Notes: generated by a model not told the origin, from the sequence alone. A DNA stretch of 64,000 nt from Alkalihalobacterium sp048323755 (GCF_048323755.1 NZ_JBLWFS010000010.1:79100-143099); one strand, 5' to 3'; counted from the first letter of the stretch, positions 50,168-59,321 are shown. Numbers and translations are program-made.

Positions 50168-50577
50168 TTTGTTATACCTCTCTTTCTTTGAATTAATGAA
50201 TAGATCAGGTAGGGAAATAGGATGCAGATGATAGTGAACAGCCTTACTAATTCTAAAATTAAAATATTATCTAATCCAACAAAAAATATATCCGAGTAAT
50301 ATAAGGCGTAGTGTATAGCATTGTTTGATTGAAGGGAAGTAGTGAATATTTATAAAAAATGGCAACGGGTACATGCCACACTGACCAAATGATTGCAACG
50401 ATAAAGGAAAGCGATCCCCATTGGGACTTATCGGTATAATAATAGAATAACCTCTCCAATTGAGGACCCGTCATTCAATTGAAGAATTAGATGAAACGTC
50501 AAGGTTAATAGGATTGTAATACAAATAACGAGAACCAGTCTTTTTTTAATCGGATACAATTTAATTTCCCCATTCAT
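50164..50577 (-). pseudogene. Decayed CPBP family intramembrane protease gene
   Basis: The minus strand holds three pieces in different frames: an N-terminal membrane stretch (MNGEIKLYPIKKRLVLVIC start at 50577), the CPBP motif IIWSVWHVPVAIFYKYSLLP near 50330-50400, and a C-terminal piece ending LVRLFTIICILFPYLIYSLI just before the DUF3784 ATG. The WxxWHxP motif is characteristic of CPBP (Abi) proteases. Frameshifts and an internal deletion have removed the EExxWR zinc motif region, so it is a pseudogene. Confidence 0.75.
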
Positions 50578-51127
50578 AATGAACTAGTCACTGTCGAACT
50601 TGCACTGCTCTTCAATGAAAATTGTCGGTTTCTGCGCTTGCCTAGGAAATTTTTTAAATATTCAAACGGTACTAATTAGACACACTTTTATGGATACTAG
50701 ATAAAAAGAAATTGGGGATACACGGTAAAATTAAAAAAGTAGTTGTAAATTGCGTTCTTACAATTATTGTATACTTAATCCTATTAGAAAAAAGATGAAA
50801 CCAAAAACGGCAGCAAAAACACCTTTCCCCCATATGGAAGACCAAATATTAATCAATCAATAATCTTGCCTTTCTAGGTGGTTGTCTATTTTATTTCTAT
50901 AGTCGAAAGAAAATAGAGATGACTTAGCAAAGTCACCATGGGAAGTCACATCTTTGATGGTTTGCCCGGCAACACATTAGATTTTGAAGCAGAAACGGCT
51001 AAAACAAAAGCTCCAATTAGTGTTTTATATTAATTTAAGGACCAGCACTAATAAAAGTTGAAACCAATTTGTTTGTGCTTCGTATGTATGGTAGTTGTAT
51101 TGAATTGATTGGAGGAGGCTATCGTTT
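50578..51127. other. Intergenic region, no supported gene
   Basis: 550 bases. Two weak candidates: a minus-strand 30-residue frame (50764-50856; contains FAAVFGFIFFLIGLSI) with a poor ribosome site, and a plus-strand 31-residue frame (50938-51033; contains GLPGNTLDFEAETA) that may be a fragment of a lost gene. Neither is called as a gene. Confidence 0.35.
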
Positions 51128-51322
51128 ATGTATGAATATAAGTTTGTCAAAGTCGACTTAAAGTCAACATGGAAAGGGACAAAACCTGAAGAAGATTATC
51201 ATACGGTCATTAAGCAGCATGGGGCAGAAGGTTGGAGGTTAGTACAGATCTTTGCGCCGGCTATTGCAGGGTATGGGGCTGCTGAATTTTACGAGATCAT
51301 TTTCGAAAAGAAGATAGATTAA
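51128..51322 (+). CDS. DUF4177 family protein, 64 aa
   Basis: Compact alpha/beta protein: YEYKFVKVDLK start, then HTVIKQHGAEGWRLVQIF (conserved AEGWELV-like motif) and a C-terminal FYEIIFEKK strand, as in DUF4177. Function unknown. GGAGGAGG lies about 12 bases upstream of the ATG. Confidence 0.85.
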   Translation: MYEYKFVKVDLKSTWKGTKPEEDYHTVIKQHGAEGWRLVQIFAPAIAGYGAAEFYEIIFEKKID

Positions 51323-51397
51323 AGGGTAAAGTTGAGAGAGCAACCTGAGAATTTTTAAGGATTATTAAAAAACTTGATCATCAATTTAGCTAATTGA

Positions 51398-51426
51398 GAG
51401 GCATAAAGATCGGTTCTCTATGCCTC
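51398..51426. terminator. Bidirectional hairpin between convergent genes
   Basis: GAGGCATA and TATGCCTC around a 13-base loop. The T-run is weak on both sides. Confidence 0.55.
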
Positions 51427-51439
51427 AGTTCCGTTTATG

Positions 51440-51820
51440 TTAAATAAAAAACATCATAACAGCTCCAATAACTGTAAGGGCAATCACATGATAACCGACA
51501 GCAACACAATAGAGAGAAATGGCGTTTTTTGAATTTGAGCCTAAACTAAAAATAAAGTCTTTGGCATAGGCAAGGGCAACAATTAATCCTACACTGCCGC
51601 CAATAATTGCACCATCCATTATTGTTTCTGCTTGGGAAAGGTTTAAGATACCAAATAGTAAAAGAGTCGTTAGTAAAGTGACCAATGTTAGCAGTCCATA
51701 GTTAGGTTGTTTATCTAATTTAATATGTAATAAATCGACCCAACGTTTCCCTAGGATGGAATAATAAATCATACCACTTACCATGTAAATAATAAATCCT
51801 GTTAAAATAGCTAAAAACAT
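51440..51820 (-). CDS. DUF1761 family membrane protein
   Basis: 126 aa with four helices. The family pattern is visible: N-terminal ILTGFIIYMVSGMIYYSILG, then GKRW, and GAIIGGSVGLIVALAYAKDFIF. Found widely in Bacilli with no assigned function. GAGGTAATGC precedes the ATG. Confidence 0.8.
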   Translation of the reverse strand: MFLAILTGFIIYMVSGMIYYSILGKRWVDLLHIKLDKQPNYGLLTLVTLLTTLLLFGILNLSQAETIMDGAIIGGSVGLIVALAYAKDFIFSLGSNSKNAISLYCVAVGYHVIALTVIGAVMMFFI

Positions 51821-51965
51821 TGCATTACCTCTTTCTATAGTCTATATGGGTTCATTTACTTGAATTATATCACTTTATAATTGTAAGGTTAAGGTAACTA
51901 TATATGCTAAAGAAGAGTAAAGCTTTAGTAAAAATACGATTTCAGTTACATATCGGAGGTCGGAG

Positions 51966-52376
51966 ATGAAAATAAAAATTGTTTTAGTGATCCTTTTTGT
52001 TTCTCTTTTTCTAGTTGGGTGTATGCCTAAAAGTGATTCAGTGACAGCAGTTGGTGAAGGAGAATACGGAAACGTTGAGATTCATTACACAATTTCAGAT
52101 AACACTTTAAGTGAAAAAATCTTACTGAAATTCATGGGTGAAGATGAACTTTCTTCTATTGTTTATGAGGTAGAAAATCCCCATTCATTAGAACTATTAA
52201 ACTTTCAAGGCGAAATGGGAACTTTTGAAGAACAAACGGGCTGGATGGAAGGAAAATCAAAAAGATCTGTAGAGAAAGAAGAACTTATTAAAATAATTAA
52301 TGATGCTCAAATAACTGTAGATTGGAAAACAGCAAATGGAAACTACACGGAAACTATTGATCTATCAACAAAATAA
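51966..52376 (+). CDS. Lipoprotein of unknown function, 136 aa
   Basis: Signal peptide with the lipobox LVGC (Cys at residue 19), then a soluble beta-rich domain. No motif. CGGAGGTCGGAG precedes the ATG. The next lipoprotein gene begins about 110 bases downstream with no obvious terminator (only a hairpin AATAACGC/GCGTTATT), so co-transcription is possible. Confidence 0.65.
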   Translation: MKIKIVLVILFVSLFLVGCMPKSDSVTAVGEGEYGNVEIHYTISDNTLSEKILLKFMGEDELSSIVYEVENPHSLELLNFQGEMGTFEEQTGWMEGKSKRSVEKEELIKIINDAQITVDWKTANGNYTETIDLSTK

Positions 52377-52486
52377 CGTTTTACTTTCTAATAATGAAAA
52401 TAACGCATAGGGCGAACATTCCTCTCGGCGTTATTGCAGCATAAACGTTTTAAGCTAGAAAGATTACTAGAAATGGGGAATTGGTT

Positions 52487-53041
52487 TTGTTTAAGAGTCA
52501 TACAAGTTTGGTCGGCTTACTACTTATTGTGGGAATACTTCTTATGGCGTGTTCCGGAAGAACCTTAACAGCTTCTCCCATTCCAGAACTAGAGAAGTAT
52601 GAAGGTCGGCCATTACATATAGCAGTGATTGGAGAGCTGCCATCCGTCAGAGAACAACAAATTCAATTTTCAACCATACAATTTACCGATTTATTGGATA
52701 GAAAACTTGAATTATATGATGCAGTTTTTATAACGAAGGAACATTTAAATGAGGCGTCAGAAGATCAATATGCTGATGTTTATATGGAAGCCCCAATTCC
52801 GTTTTTCTTTATTGATGCGAGTAAATCGTATCATTCTTTTATTGAAAAAGATTTATCCTACGAAGAAAATCTAGATCTAAAAGAAATTAGTAATCATTAT
52901 ATTATTGGTTTATTAGCAACAGAAGAAGCAGAATATACGTACTGGTATTTCGGACTTTATGATGATATAGTCTCAGATCAAACGATAAAAGGGACGTTTT
53001 CACAAGTTTTCGTGACGATCGAAAAACAGATGAACTTCTAG
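52487..53041 (+). CDS. Lipoprotein of unknown function, 184 aa
   Basis: Signal peptide with the lipobox LMACS (Cys near 24 from this start). The mature protein has a thioredoxin-like or nucleotide-fold pattern (HIAVIGELPSV, DAVFITKEHL, IPFFFIDASK), resembling bacterial lipoproteins that bind small ligands. TTG at 52487 lies 7 bases after GGGGAA; TTG at 52481 is closer. Family not recognised. Confidence 0.6.
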   Translation: MFKSHTSLVGLLLIVGILLMACSGRTLTASPIPELEKYEGRPLHIAVIGELPSVREQQIQFSTIQFTDLLDRKLELYDAVFITKEHLNEASEDQYADVYMEAPIPFFFIDASKSYHSFIEKDLSYEENLDLKEISNHYIIGLLATEEAEYTYWYFGLYDDIVSDQTIKGTFSQVFVTIEKQMNF

Positions 53042-53238
53042 CTCTAACAACTTTCGAAGCAAATAAAACAAGTGAAACGATAAAAGGGATCCGCCATGGT
53101 TTATAAATCCATATGGTGAAAGAAGTTTAAGGTGACGATTACTATTCATACTGTGATGTGGAACAGGGTATATATGGTATAGACTATTTGATCACACTTA
53201 CGATAGGTAACCTTTAGTGATAGAAGGAGGGTTTTGGA

Positions 53239-53394
53239 GTGAGCGATAAAAATACAGCAGTAAAAACAGGAATTGGCTTCGGATCAGTTTTAGCGATCAC
53301 AATTTCATGGAGTGTCAATCAATCGATCATATGGGCAATCATCCATGGGGTTTTTAGTTGGTTGTACGTGATTTATTATGCGTTGACGAGATGA
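53239..53394 (+). CDS. Small two-helix membrane protein, 51 aa
   Basis: GTG at 53239 with AAGGAGG 8 bases upstream. Two hydrophobic stretches (IGFGSVLAITISW and IIWAIIHGVFSWLYVIYYAL) separated by a short loop with NQS. Small membrane protein of unknown role, a size class often missed in annotation. Confidence 0.65.
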   Translation: MSDKNTAVKTGIGFGSVLAITISWSVNQSIIWAIIHGVFSWLYVIYYALTR

Positions 53395-53707
53395 TGTGTA
53401 GGTGAGCCGAGGTGGCGGAGGTAAAGTAATTCATTCAATCATAAACTTCGATTGTATCCGAATGAACTCGATATTCCTAGTAACAGGAAGAAGCGGGTCA
53501 TCAAGTCGTTTTTTCTTCCTTGCATAATACAAGTTTTAGTTGAATAAAGGTTAGTGACTGGAAATAAAATGGGCGAGAACAAGTCATTTTAGTAAAACTG
53601 CTGTCTTATAAGAACAAGGAACAGAAAATGCACATTTTTTCAAATGATTAAATACTTTACCAATAAAAGAATTTCCTACATATCGAGAGGAGGGAGGGAA
53701 TTTTTCA
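53395..53707. other. Intergenic spacer
   Basis: 313 bases with no gene. Contains GGAAGAA...TTCTTCC arms near 53487-53520 around a 20-base loop, which could be a weak terminator for the 51-aa gene. Otherwise nothing recognisable. Confidence 0.3.
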
Positions 53708-54202
53708 TTGGAGAAGTTTATTGACGACAAGAAGCGAATCTCGCAGTCTCATCAAAAAATTCGAATAAATAAACAACCCCATGCACCGAAAAAATCAGAT
53801 GAAAAGTACATTACAGTTCAGATGACGGAAAGCACGTTAGATTGGATTGTGAACAAGAAAAAAGTGAAAGGAATTACAGATCTTTCGATACGTCTCATTG
53901 ATGATCAAATTGTAATCAACGGAACCGCGAAGAAGCTGAAGATACCCATTCATTTCCAGATTGGCCTAAGACCATTAGTAGCTGACAATCGCCACTTATC
54001 GTTTCAAGTCACGGATCTCAAACCGGTAAACCAACATTGGATTACAACGAAACTCCTCAATAAACCACCACTCATCCGCTTTCATAAAGGAATTATCAAC
54101 CTTAACTTAAATCACATAGAACAAGCTAAATCCTTTCGGTTTGGAAACCTAAAACTTTTTGAAGTCCGAGACGAAAAACTTTGGATCGGGGTGCAATTTT
54201 AA
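53708..54202 (+). CDS. Uncharacterised protein, 164 aa
   Basis: TTG at 53708 with GAGGAGGGAGGG 11-12 bases upstream. A basic N-terminal tail (about 40 residues, Lys/His/Gln-rich) precedes a beta-sheet domain (ITVQMTESTLDWIVNKKK, HLSFQVTDLKPVNQHW, LINLNLNHIEQ-like), reminiscent of lipid-transfer or YpmS-like folds. No signal peptide. Function unknown. Confidence 0.6.
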   Translation: MEKFIDDKKRISQSHQKIRINKQPHAPKKSDEKYITVQMTESTLDWIVNKKKVKGITDLSIRLIDDQIVINGTAKKLKIPIHFQIGLRPLVADNRHLSFQVTDLKPVNQHWITTKLLNKPPLIRFHKGIINLNLNHIEQAKSFRFGNLKLFEVRDEKLWIGVQF

Positions 54203-54226
54203 TCGTTTAAGTATTTACCATTCATT

Positions 54227-54258
54227 AGCCCTGCTTTTTTAATGTGGGGCTTTTTTTA
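54227..54258 (+). terminator. Terminator
   Basis: AGCCC...GGGCT with AATG loop flanked by T-runs on both sides; can work in either direction. Confidence 0.65.
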
Positions 54259-54423
54259 CTAAGTTTGATTTAAGAAATCGTTGTCAAGTTATGACTTGAA
54301 TTTCAACAACAGTAATACTTACACCAATCCGGTCCACCAAAAAAATAGCTAAAAAACTCCCACCTAACGAATAAACTCATGTAAACTAAACGTGACTTAT
54401 CATTAATGTAAAGGAGAGCTAAG

Positions 54424-55419
54424 ATGAACATCTCTAATTTTGCACGAAATCGTTATACACCCAACCCAACTCCGATTGAAAAAGCGAGTCGTTTTACAGC
54501 AGAACTTAACGGTCCAAACATTTACATAAAACGAGACGATTTACTCGGACTGACGGAAGGAGGCAACAAGACGAGAAAGTTAGAATTTTTAATTGCGGAT
54601 GCTCAAGCGAAAGGAGCCGATACAATTATTACAGCAGGCGGCATCCAGTCGAACCATTGTCGTCTCACATTAGCGGCATGTGTCAAAGAAAATATGAAGT
54701 GCATCCTTGTTTTAGAAGAAAATAAAGAAGACCAATTTGATTTAAAAACAAACGGCAACTATCTTCTCTATCAATTGCTCGGTACTGAATCGATACAAAT
54801 TTTCCCAAACGGAACGGATGTATATAAAGTCATGGACGAGGTCTCTGCTAAAGTTAAAGAAAACGGTGGTTCCCCTTATGTCATTCCAGTTGGTGGATCT
54901 AATGTAACAGGTGTGGCGGGTTACGTATCGTGTGCCGAAGAAATCCAACAGCAATCAAACGAACTTGGCGTATCATTTGATTATGTCATTTGCGCGAGTG
55001 GAAGTGGTGGGATGCATGCTGGACTCGTCACCGGATTTTTCGGATTAGGCAGCAACACTAAAGTACTCGGGATGAATGTCAGTCGCGGTAAAAACGAACA
55101 GGAAGAAAAAGTTCATCAACTTACAAATGAAACAGCTATTCACATTGGTCTAAAGGATATGATTTCAAAAGAGAAAATTACGTGCTTTGATGAATATGTC
55201 GGTCCAGCTTATGCGGCTCCAACAGAAGGTATGTTAGAGGCGGTAAAACTTCTAGCACGAACTGAAGCAATCATTCTCGATCCGGTTTATACAGGAAAAG
55301 CAATGGACGGCTTGATAAACTTGGTTAAGCAAGGGTATTTCAAGCCAAGCGATAACGTTTTGTTTTTACATTCCGGGGGAACACCCGCGGTTTATGCGTA
55401 TTCGCCGATTTTTCAGTAA
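54424..55419 (+). CDS. D-cysteine desulfhydrase / ACC deaminase-like PLP enzyme
   Basis: 331 aa. The PLP Lys is in LTEGGNKTRKLEFL (Lys near residue 51), with the AGGIQSNHCR cofactor loop and VPVGGSN-type glycine loop (VIPVGGSNVTGVAGYV). Fold type II of the ACC deaminase/D-cysteine desulfhydrase group. The closest functional match is D-cysteine desulfhydrase, which yields pyruvate, sulfide and ammonia; ACC deaminase cannot be excluded by eye. AAAGGAGAGCT precedes the ATG. Monocistronic. Confidence 0.9.
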   Translation: MNISNFARNRYTPNPTPIEKASRFTAELNGPNIYIKRDDLLGLTEGGNKTRKLEFLIADAQAKGADTIITAGGIQSNHCRLTLAACVKENMKCILVLEENKEDQFDLKTNGNYLLYQLLGTESIQIFPNGTDVYKVMDEVSAKVKENGGSPYVIPVGGSNVTGVAGYVSCAEEIQQQSNELGVSFDYVICASGSGGMHAGLVTGFFGLGSNTKVLGMNVSRGKNEQEEKVHQLTNETAIHIGLKDMISKEKITCFDEYVGPAYAAPTEGMLEAVKLLARTEAIILDPVYTGKAMDGLINLVKQGYFKPSDNVLFLHSGGTPAVYAYSPIFQ

Positions 55420-55690
55420 AAGTTCAAGGGTAGTTTATTCATTTGAAGTGGATGCTTAGACCTGAGGATGAAATTCCCACTAAATCCCAGTGAAGTGTAA
55501 GGATAGAAATGATCTGGATGAGTTTAGTACTAGTAAGTGTTGAAAAAATCTGTGAAATGATAGTTATAGGTTCATTTGCACAGAAAAAGTAAAAATAACA
55601 TTCGATTTGGAGTATGAATTAGCGATTAATTTATACTCCATTTTGGTTTATAATGGAAGAAAAAACTCTATCTTTAAAGGAGGAACTTGA

Positions 55691-56053
55691 ATGATTATCG
55701 GATTACACCATGCACAAATCACTATACCAAAAGGTGCTGAAGAAGAGGGGAAACATTTTTATTGTAATCTATTGGGGTTGACAGAAATAGAGAAACCCGA
55801 TTCTCTCAAAGAGCGAGGTGGCTTCTGGTTACAAGTCGGCGACAAAGAGGTGCATGTAGGTACGGAAGAAGGCTTAAATAGGCTGAAAACCAAAGCGCAT
55901 TTAGCCTATTTGGTAGAAGATATATCTCACTGGAAAAAAGTATTAGAAGAGAACAACATAGAAATTATCAATTCAGTTCCCATTCCGAATTATGAACGGT
56001 TTGAGTTTCGGGACCCGTTTGGTAACAGGGTCGAAATGATACAGGAAGTTTAA
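55691..56053 (+). CDS. VOC family (glyoxalase/bleomycin resistance-like) protein
   Basis: 120 aa. Two beta-alpha-beta modules: GLHHAQITIP with metal His, FYCNLLGLTEIEKP, LQVGDKEVHVGTEE, and FRDPFGNRVEMIQ with the C-terminal Glu. Glyoxalase-I or FosB-like in layout; substrate unknown. AAAGGAGGAACTTG precedes the ATG. It is followed by a Nudix remnant, then VanZ. Confidence 0.9.
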   Translation: MIIGLHHAQITIPKGAEEEGKHFYCNLLGLTEIEKPDSLKERGGFWLQVGDKEVHVGTEEGLNRLKTKAHLAYLVEDISHWKKVLEENNIEIINSVPIPNYERFEFRDPFGNRVEMIQEV

Positions 56054-56088
56054 TAGTTTTATTTATTAAGGTTGAGATGCATTAAAAT

Positions 56089-56250
56089 ACCAAAGGAACT
56101 GTACAGCCTGGAGAAGACACTCAATCTGCGGTCAATAGAGAAGTTGAAGAAGAGACAGGATTAAGACATTTTCGAGTGGATCGGCTACTTGCCGAAGATT
56201 TTTGAGAGAATGACGATGGTGTAATACATAACAGATACTTTTATAAAATA
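56089..56250 (+). pseudogene. Nudix hydrolase remnant
   Basis: Frame reading TKGTVQPGEDTQSAVNREVE then EETGLRHFRVDRLLAEDF, a complete Nudix box (G-x5-E-x7-REVEEETGL), broken by TGA after 37 codons, with GVIHNRYFY continuing in frame beyond it. No start codon or ribosome site, so it is a decayed gene. Confidence 0.8.
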
Positions 56251-56262
56251 AGGAGAATGTGT

Positions 56263-56856
56263 GTGTACGTAATAAATGTAGTTAGTATAGGAATAGTTAT
56301 CATCGTTTTTTATTTTGTTATTGACCTGATAAGAGATAGAAAGAAACATATGGTAAGCAGATTGATTTTCCTCAGTTTTTTATTTTATGCATTCAACGTT
56401 TTGCAGCAGGTAACTGGTGGTATAAATTTTCCACCTGTTGATGAGAATTTCTGGAGTTGGAAATGGAATACACAGTTCATACCATTCTATTTCGTGGGTG
56501 ATTTAATAAGTCATTATAATACTTCAGGGGTTGATTGGTTTTTTTGGAATTCTGTAAAGTTATCTTTTTATAATGTGCTGTTGTTATTTCCATTAGGAGT
56601 TTATTTATCATTCTACAAGTTTGGTAGTATTAAAAGAGCGGCACTTATTATTTTAATCGTTAGTTTAGCATTAGAGACTCTTCAATTGGTATTTAGTTAT
56701 TTCGGGCTCATCTTTTCACGAAGCTTTAATGTCGATGACTTAATATTAAATACTGTCGGTGGTGTTTTAGGTTACTTCGTTTTTGACCAGCTCAAAAAAT
56801 TGTATAGTAGGACTTTTTCAAAAAAACAAAACGAAAAGTCCCTTAATATCTCATAA
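56263..56856 (+). CDS. VanZ family membrane protein
   Basis: 197 aa. Helical membrane protein with the VanZ motif FNVDDLILNTVGGVLGYFVF near the C-terminus and WNTQFIPFYFVGDLI before it. VanZ in enterococci gives low-level teicoplanin resistance; chromosomal Bacillus members are common and unlinked to it. GTG at 56263 follows AAGGAG by about 7 bases; the ATG at 56257 is too close. Confidence 0.87.
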   Translation: MYVINVVSIGIVIIVFYFVIDLIRDRKKHMVSRLIFLSFLFYAFNVLQQVTGGINFPPVDENFWSWKWNTQFIPFYFVGDLISHYNTSGVDWFFWNSVKLSFYNVLLLFPLGVYLSFYKFGSIKRAALIILIVSLALETLQLVFSYFGLIFSRSFNVDDLILNTVGGVLGYFVFDQLKKLYSRTFSKKQNEKSLNIS

Positions 56857-56894
56857 AAAATAATAGGAGTAAATAGATAATCAGAGGTGTAGAT

Positions 56895-57374
56895 ATGAGC
56901 CGTAAACTTAAAATAATCTTAGCCATATCCGTTGCAGTTAATATTATATTATTTATTATACTGACATTAGAATACAATAAAAAGCATACTGTTACTGAGA
57001 AAATCTTCTTGAATTTAGTAAGACATGAATTGTTATTGTTAAATGAAAATCTTGATGCTCAAAAGAACAATGGTTGGACGGAACCAGTCATCGTTCAAAT
57101 ACAGTTAATAGATGTACTCGATGCAATATATCTTGCAGTTAGTACAGGAATAGAATTAAATGCCCTCTCAAAAAAGGAAATTGAAAATTATAATGAATTT
57201 TGGAGGATAATTAGAAATTCCATCCCATCTCATGAATTTACTGAAACTGATAAAGTAAACCTAGAGCAATTACAAAAACAACTTGATGATGTAGGCATAA
57301 TTAATGGGACTAATACGGAAACTTATAATTCATTCAGAACTAAAATAGAATTATTAGTTGATAAAGTAAACTAA
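56895..57374 (+). CDS. Membrane-anchored protein of unknown function, 159 aa
   Basis: N-terminal transmembrane helix (KIILAISVAVNIILFIILT) and a helical, soluble C-terminal part with no cysteines. Starts 38 bases after the VanZ gene (GAGGTG before ATG), so probably the second gene of that unit. Not recognised. Confidence 0.65.
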   Translation: MSRKLKIILAISVAVNIILFIILTLEYNKKHTVTEKIFLNLVRHELLLLNENLDAQKNNGWTEPVIVQIQLIDVLDAIYLAVSTGIELNALSKKEIENYNEFWRIIRNSIPSHEFTETDKVNLEQLQKQLDDVGIINGTNTETYNSFRTKIELLVDKVN

Positions 57375-57407
57375 TAGAATATGTAGAATTAGAGTAAGCC
57401 ATACAAT

Positions 57408-57463
57408 CAAAAGACCTTCAACATACAACAATGGATACATTAGTGTATGTTGAAGGTCTTTTG
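57408..57463 (+). terminator. Strong terminator of the VanZ unit
   Basis: AAGACCTTCAACATACA and TGTATGTTGAAGGTCTT form a 17-bp perfect stem around an 18-base loop, then TTTTG. Confidence 0.93.
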
Positions 57464-57567
57464 TTATGCCATATATATACTGGCGTTAGATAGTTGAAGG
57501 AAATGCCAAATACAACAGGCTAACTAACTATTAAAACTACTTATATTTAATCTAATTACGATCGAAC

Positions 57568-58890
57568 TTAATGCAAATTGACTATTGTTGGCTCTACGAT
57601 ATCTTTTCGACGATAGACGTTCAAAATGAGCCCTAGAATGGCGGAGTAAAATAGCAGCATGCTACCCCCGTAACTGATAAATGGTAGAGAGACTCCCATG
57701 ATCGGTAGGATTCCAAAACCCATGAGGATGTTCCAGCAAGCAGGAACTGCAATTAAGGAGGCACCACCCATGACTAGTATTCTTCCGTATCGATCTTTTG
57801 TTTTAAACGCATTTTTTGATATTCGCAAAATGAATGTCAATAGTATGATACAAAGGACAATTCCGAATGCCCAGCCAAGAGAAAAAACGAGATAAGGAAA
57901 AGCAAAATCTGTATGGACAGCAGGAAGTAAACCTATCTTAGGATCATTAAACCCGTTACCGAACCATCCTGCTTGTGAAAGGACATCTCTAACGACAATA
58001 TAAATATATCCTGCTCCAGATGGGTCCGCCTCAGGGTTAATAAAAGCAAATAGTCTATAAAACAGATACCCCCCGCGAGAAGTAAGGATCACAGTAGTGA
58101 TTAAAATAACTCCTGTTGCCACATTGATTGCAGCTAACTTCAGGGCTAAACTTTTATGAACCTGAGAAAAAGCAAACATCGTTAAGACACAGAAAAAGTA
58201 AATGATACAAAACACTACGTGTGGCAGCATCATAAAGAAAAAAATGGGCGTCCAAAATAAAATAAATAGTAATCCTTGTTTAGGCCAACTCTTAAACTCG
58301 TTAATCTTGTTAAAGATTCCAGCCCATGCAAGGAACAATAAAAGTAAAATGATTGGCGTTGCATCAATGATAGCGCTACCTATTGAAATCCATCTTTGAG
58401 TTCCGTTACGCATATAACCAAATAGATGGATATACACAAGTAGAAACAAACCACTACCGTAAAAGAAGATCCACCAGTTCGTTAATTTTCTGTAATCAAA
58501 GAAAAGAAAACCAATGATAACAAGAACAGCAAGAAAGAACCAGAGCAGTTGACGTTGTATAAAATAGGTGATCGGTACTACCAATTCAGAAACTCCGCCA
58601 ATGAGCGGAAGAAAACTAATCGCTGCTATAATTACAAATAAAGAAATGAGGACCCAATCCATTTTCGGGCGGTGCAGGTGATTTAAGTTTTCTCCAATCG
58701 TGAAGGGATTCCCCATCGATTGTACGGCTTTTTCATCTGCCTCTTCTTTAGAAGCTATGCTTTTCTGGTAGGATTGGCTTAGCTCATCAAGGTGATGAGT
58801 GAGTTCTTTTTTAATCATGCCATGTGCTTCCTTGGATTTTACTCTAGAGGTTACTTTCGTTAAAAATTCCTCGAATTTAGACGAGCTCAT
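57568..58890 (-). CDS. HAAS-domain SEDS (FtsW/RodA/SpoVE) protein
   Basis: 440 aa. The first 80 residues are cytoplasmic and match the HAAS/permease-prefix pattern (HGMIKKELTHHLDELSQSYQ, KAVQSMGNPFTIGENLNHLH). They are followed by ten predicted membrane helices with SEDS motifs RNGTQRWISIGS, NPEADPSGAGYIYIVVRD, TDFAFPYLVF and VSLPFISYGGSMLLF. SEDS proteins polymerise peptidoglycan strands. The region near DFAFPYLVFSLGWAFG lacks the usual EE(L/F)G pair, so the enzyme may act differently. Its ATG overlaps the PadR stop by 4 bases; it is the last gene of the sigma operon. Confidence 0.88.
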   Translation of the reverse strand: MSSSKFEEFLTKVTSRVKSKEAHGMIKKELTHHLDELSQSYQKSIASKEEADEKAVQSMGNPFTIGENLNHLHRPKMDWVLISLFVIIAAISFLPLIGGVSELVVPITYFIQRQLLWFFLAVLVIIGFLFFDYRKLTNWWIFFYGSGLFLLVYIHLFGYMRNGTQRWISIGSAIIDATPIILLLLFLAWAGIFNKINEFKSWPKQGLLFILFWTPIFFFMMLPHVVFCIIYFFCVLTMFAFSQVHKSLALKLAAINVATGVILITTVILTSRGGYLFYRLFAFINPEADPSGAGYIYIVVRDVLSQAGWFGNGFNDPKIGLLPAVHTDFAFPYLVFSLGWAFGIVLCIILLTFILRISKNAFKTKDRYGRILVMGGASLIAVPACWNILMGFGILPIMGVSLPFISYGGSMLLFYSAILGLILNVYRRKDIVEPTIVNLH

Positions 58891-59321
58891 AAAGATGCCT
58901 CCTCAAGTAAGTGTTTCAGGGAGAAACGTCGTTTAGAATGTTCTTGTTTGGAAGCAACTAAGTACTTTTTCCCTTTTTTCGTTAAAGAGTAATGTTTCTT
59001 TTCATCGATCCACTTTGAACTTAAAATTCCTTTGTTTTCGAGTAGATGTAAGAGAGTATAAAGCTGTCCTTCGTTGTGTTCAAAAAGAAGTTCCCCTTTC
59101 TGAAAAAGTTGAGTAGAAATGTCGTAGCCGTGTTTGGCTTCATGTTGGATGGATTCGAATACAGCCAGTATTGTTTCCTCTTTCCAAGCTTGAAGATGTG
59201 GTTGAGATTGTTTTTCTCGGATCGTTTCTTTTACAGCCTCTTTTCGCTCATCGGAAAAGGTAAAATCCTTAAAAATCGTTTTTTTCATTGAATGTTTCAA
59301 GTTATGAAATGGATCACTCAT
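58887..59321 (-). CDS. PadR-type regulator with anti-sigma-like N-terminus
   Basis: 144 aa. The C-terminal 95 residues are a PadR winged helix: EETILAVFESIQHEAKHGYD, LFEHNEGQLYTLLHLLENKG and the wing SSKWIDEKKHYSLTKKGKKYL. The first 45 residues (MKKTIFKDFTFSDERKEAVKETI and so on) are not part of PadR and look like the N-terminal part of several anti-sigma factors. Overlaps the sigma gene by 8 bases and the SEDS gene by 4, so all three are made together. Confidence 0.82.
   Translation of the reverse strand: MSDPFHNLKHSMKKTIFKDFTFSDERKEAVKETIREKQSQPHLQAWKEETILAVFESIQHEAKHGYDISTQLFQKGELLFEHNEGQLYTLLHLLENKGILSSKWIDEKKHYSLTKKGKKYLVASKQEHSKRRFSLKHLLEEASL

Noticed and set aside
56257..56262. ATG start for the VanZ gene
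   Set aside because: Only one base after AAGGAG; GTG at 56263 gives normal spacing.
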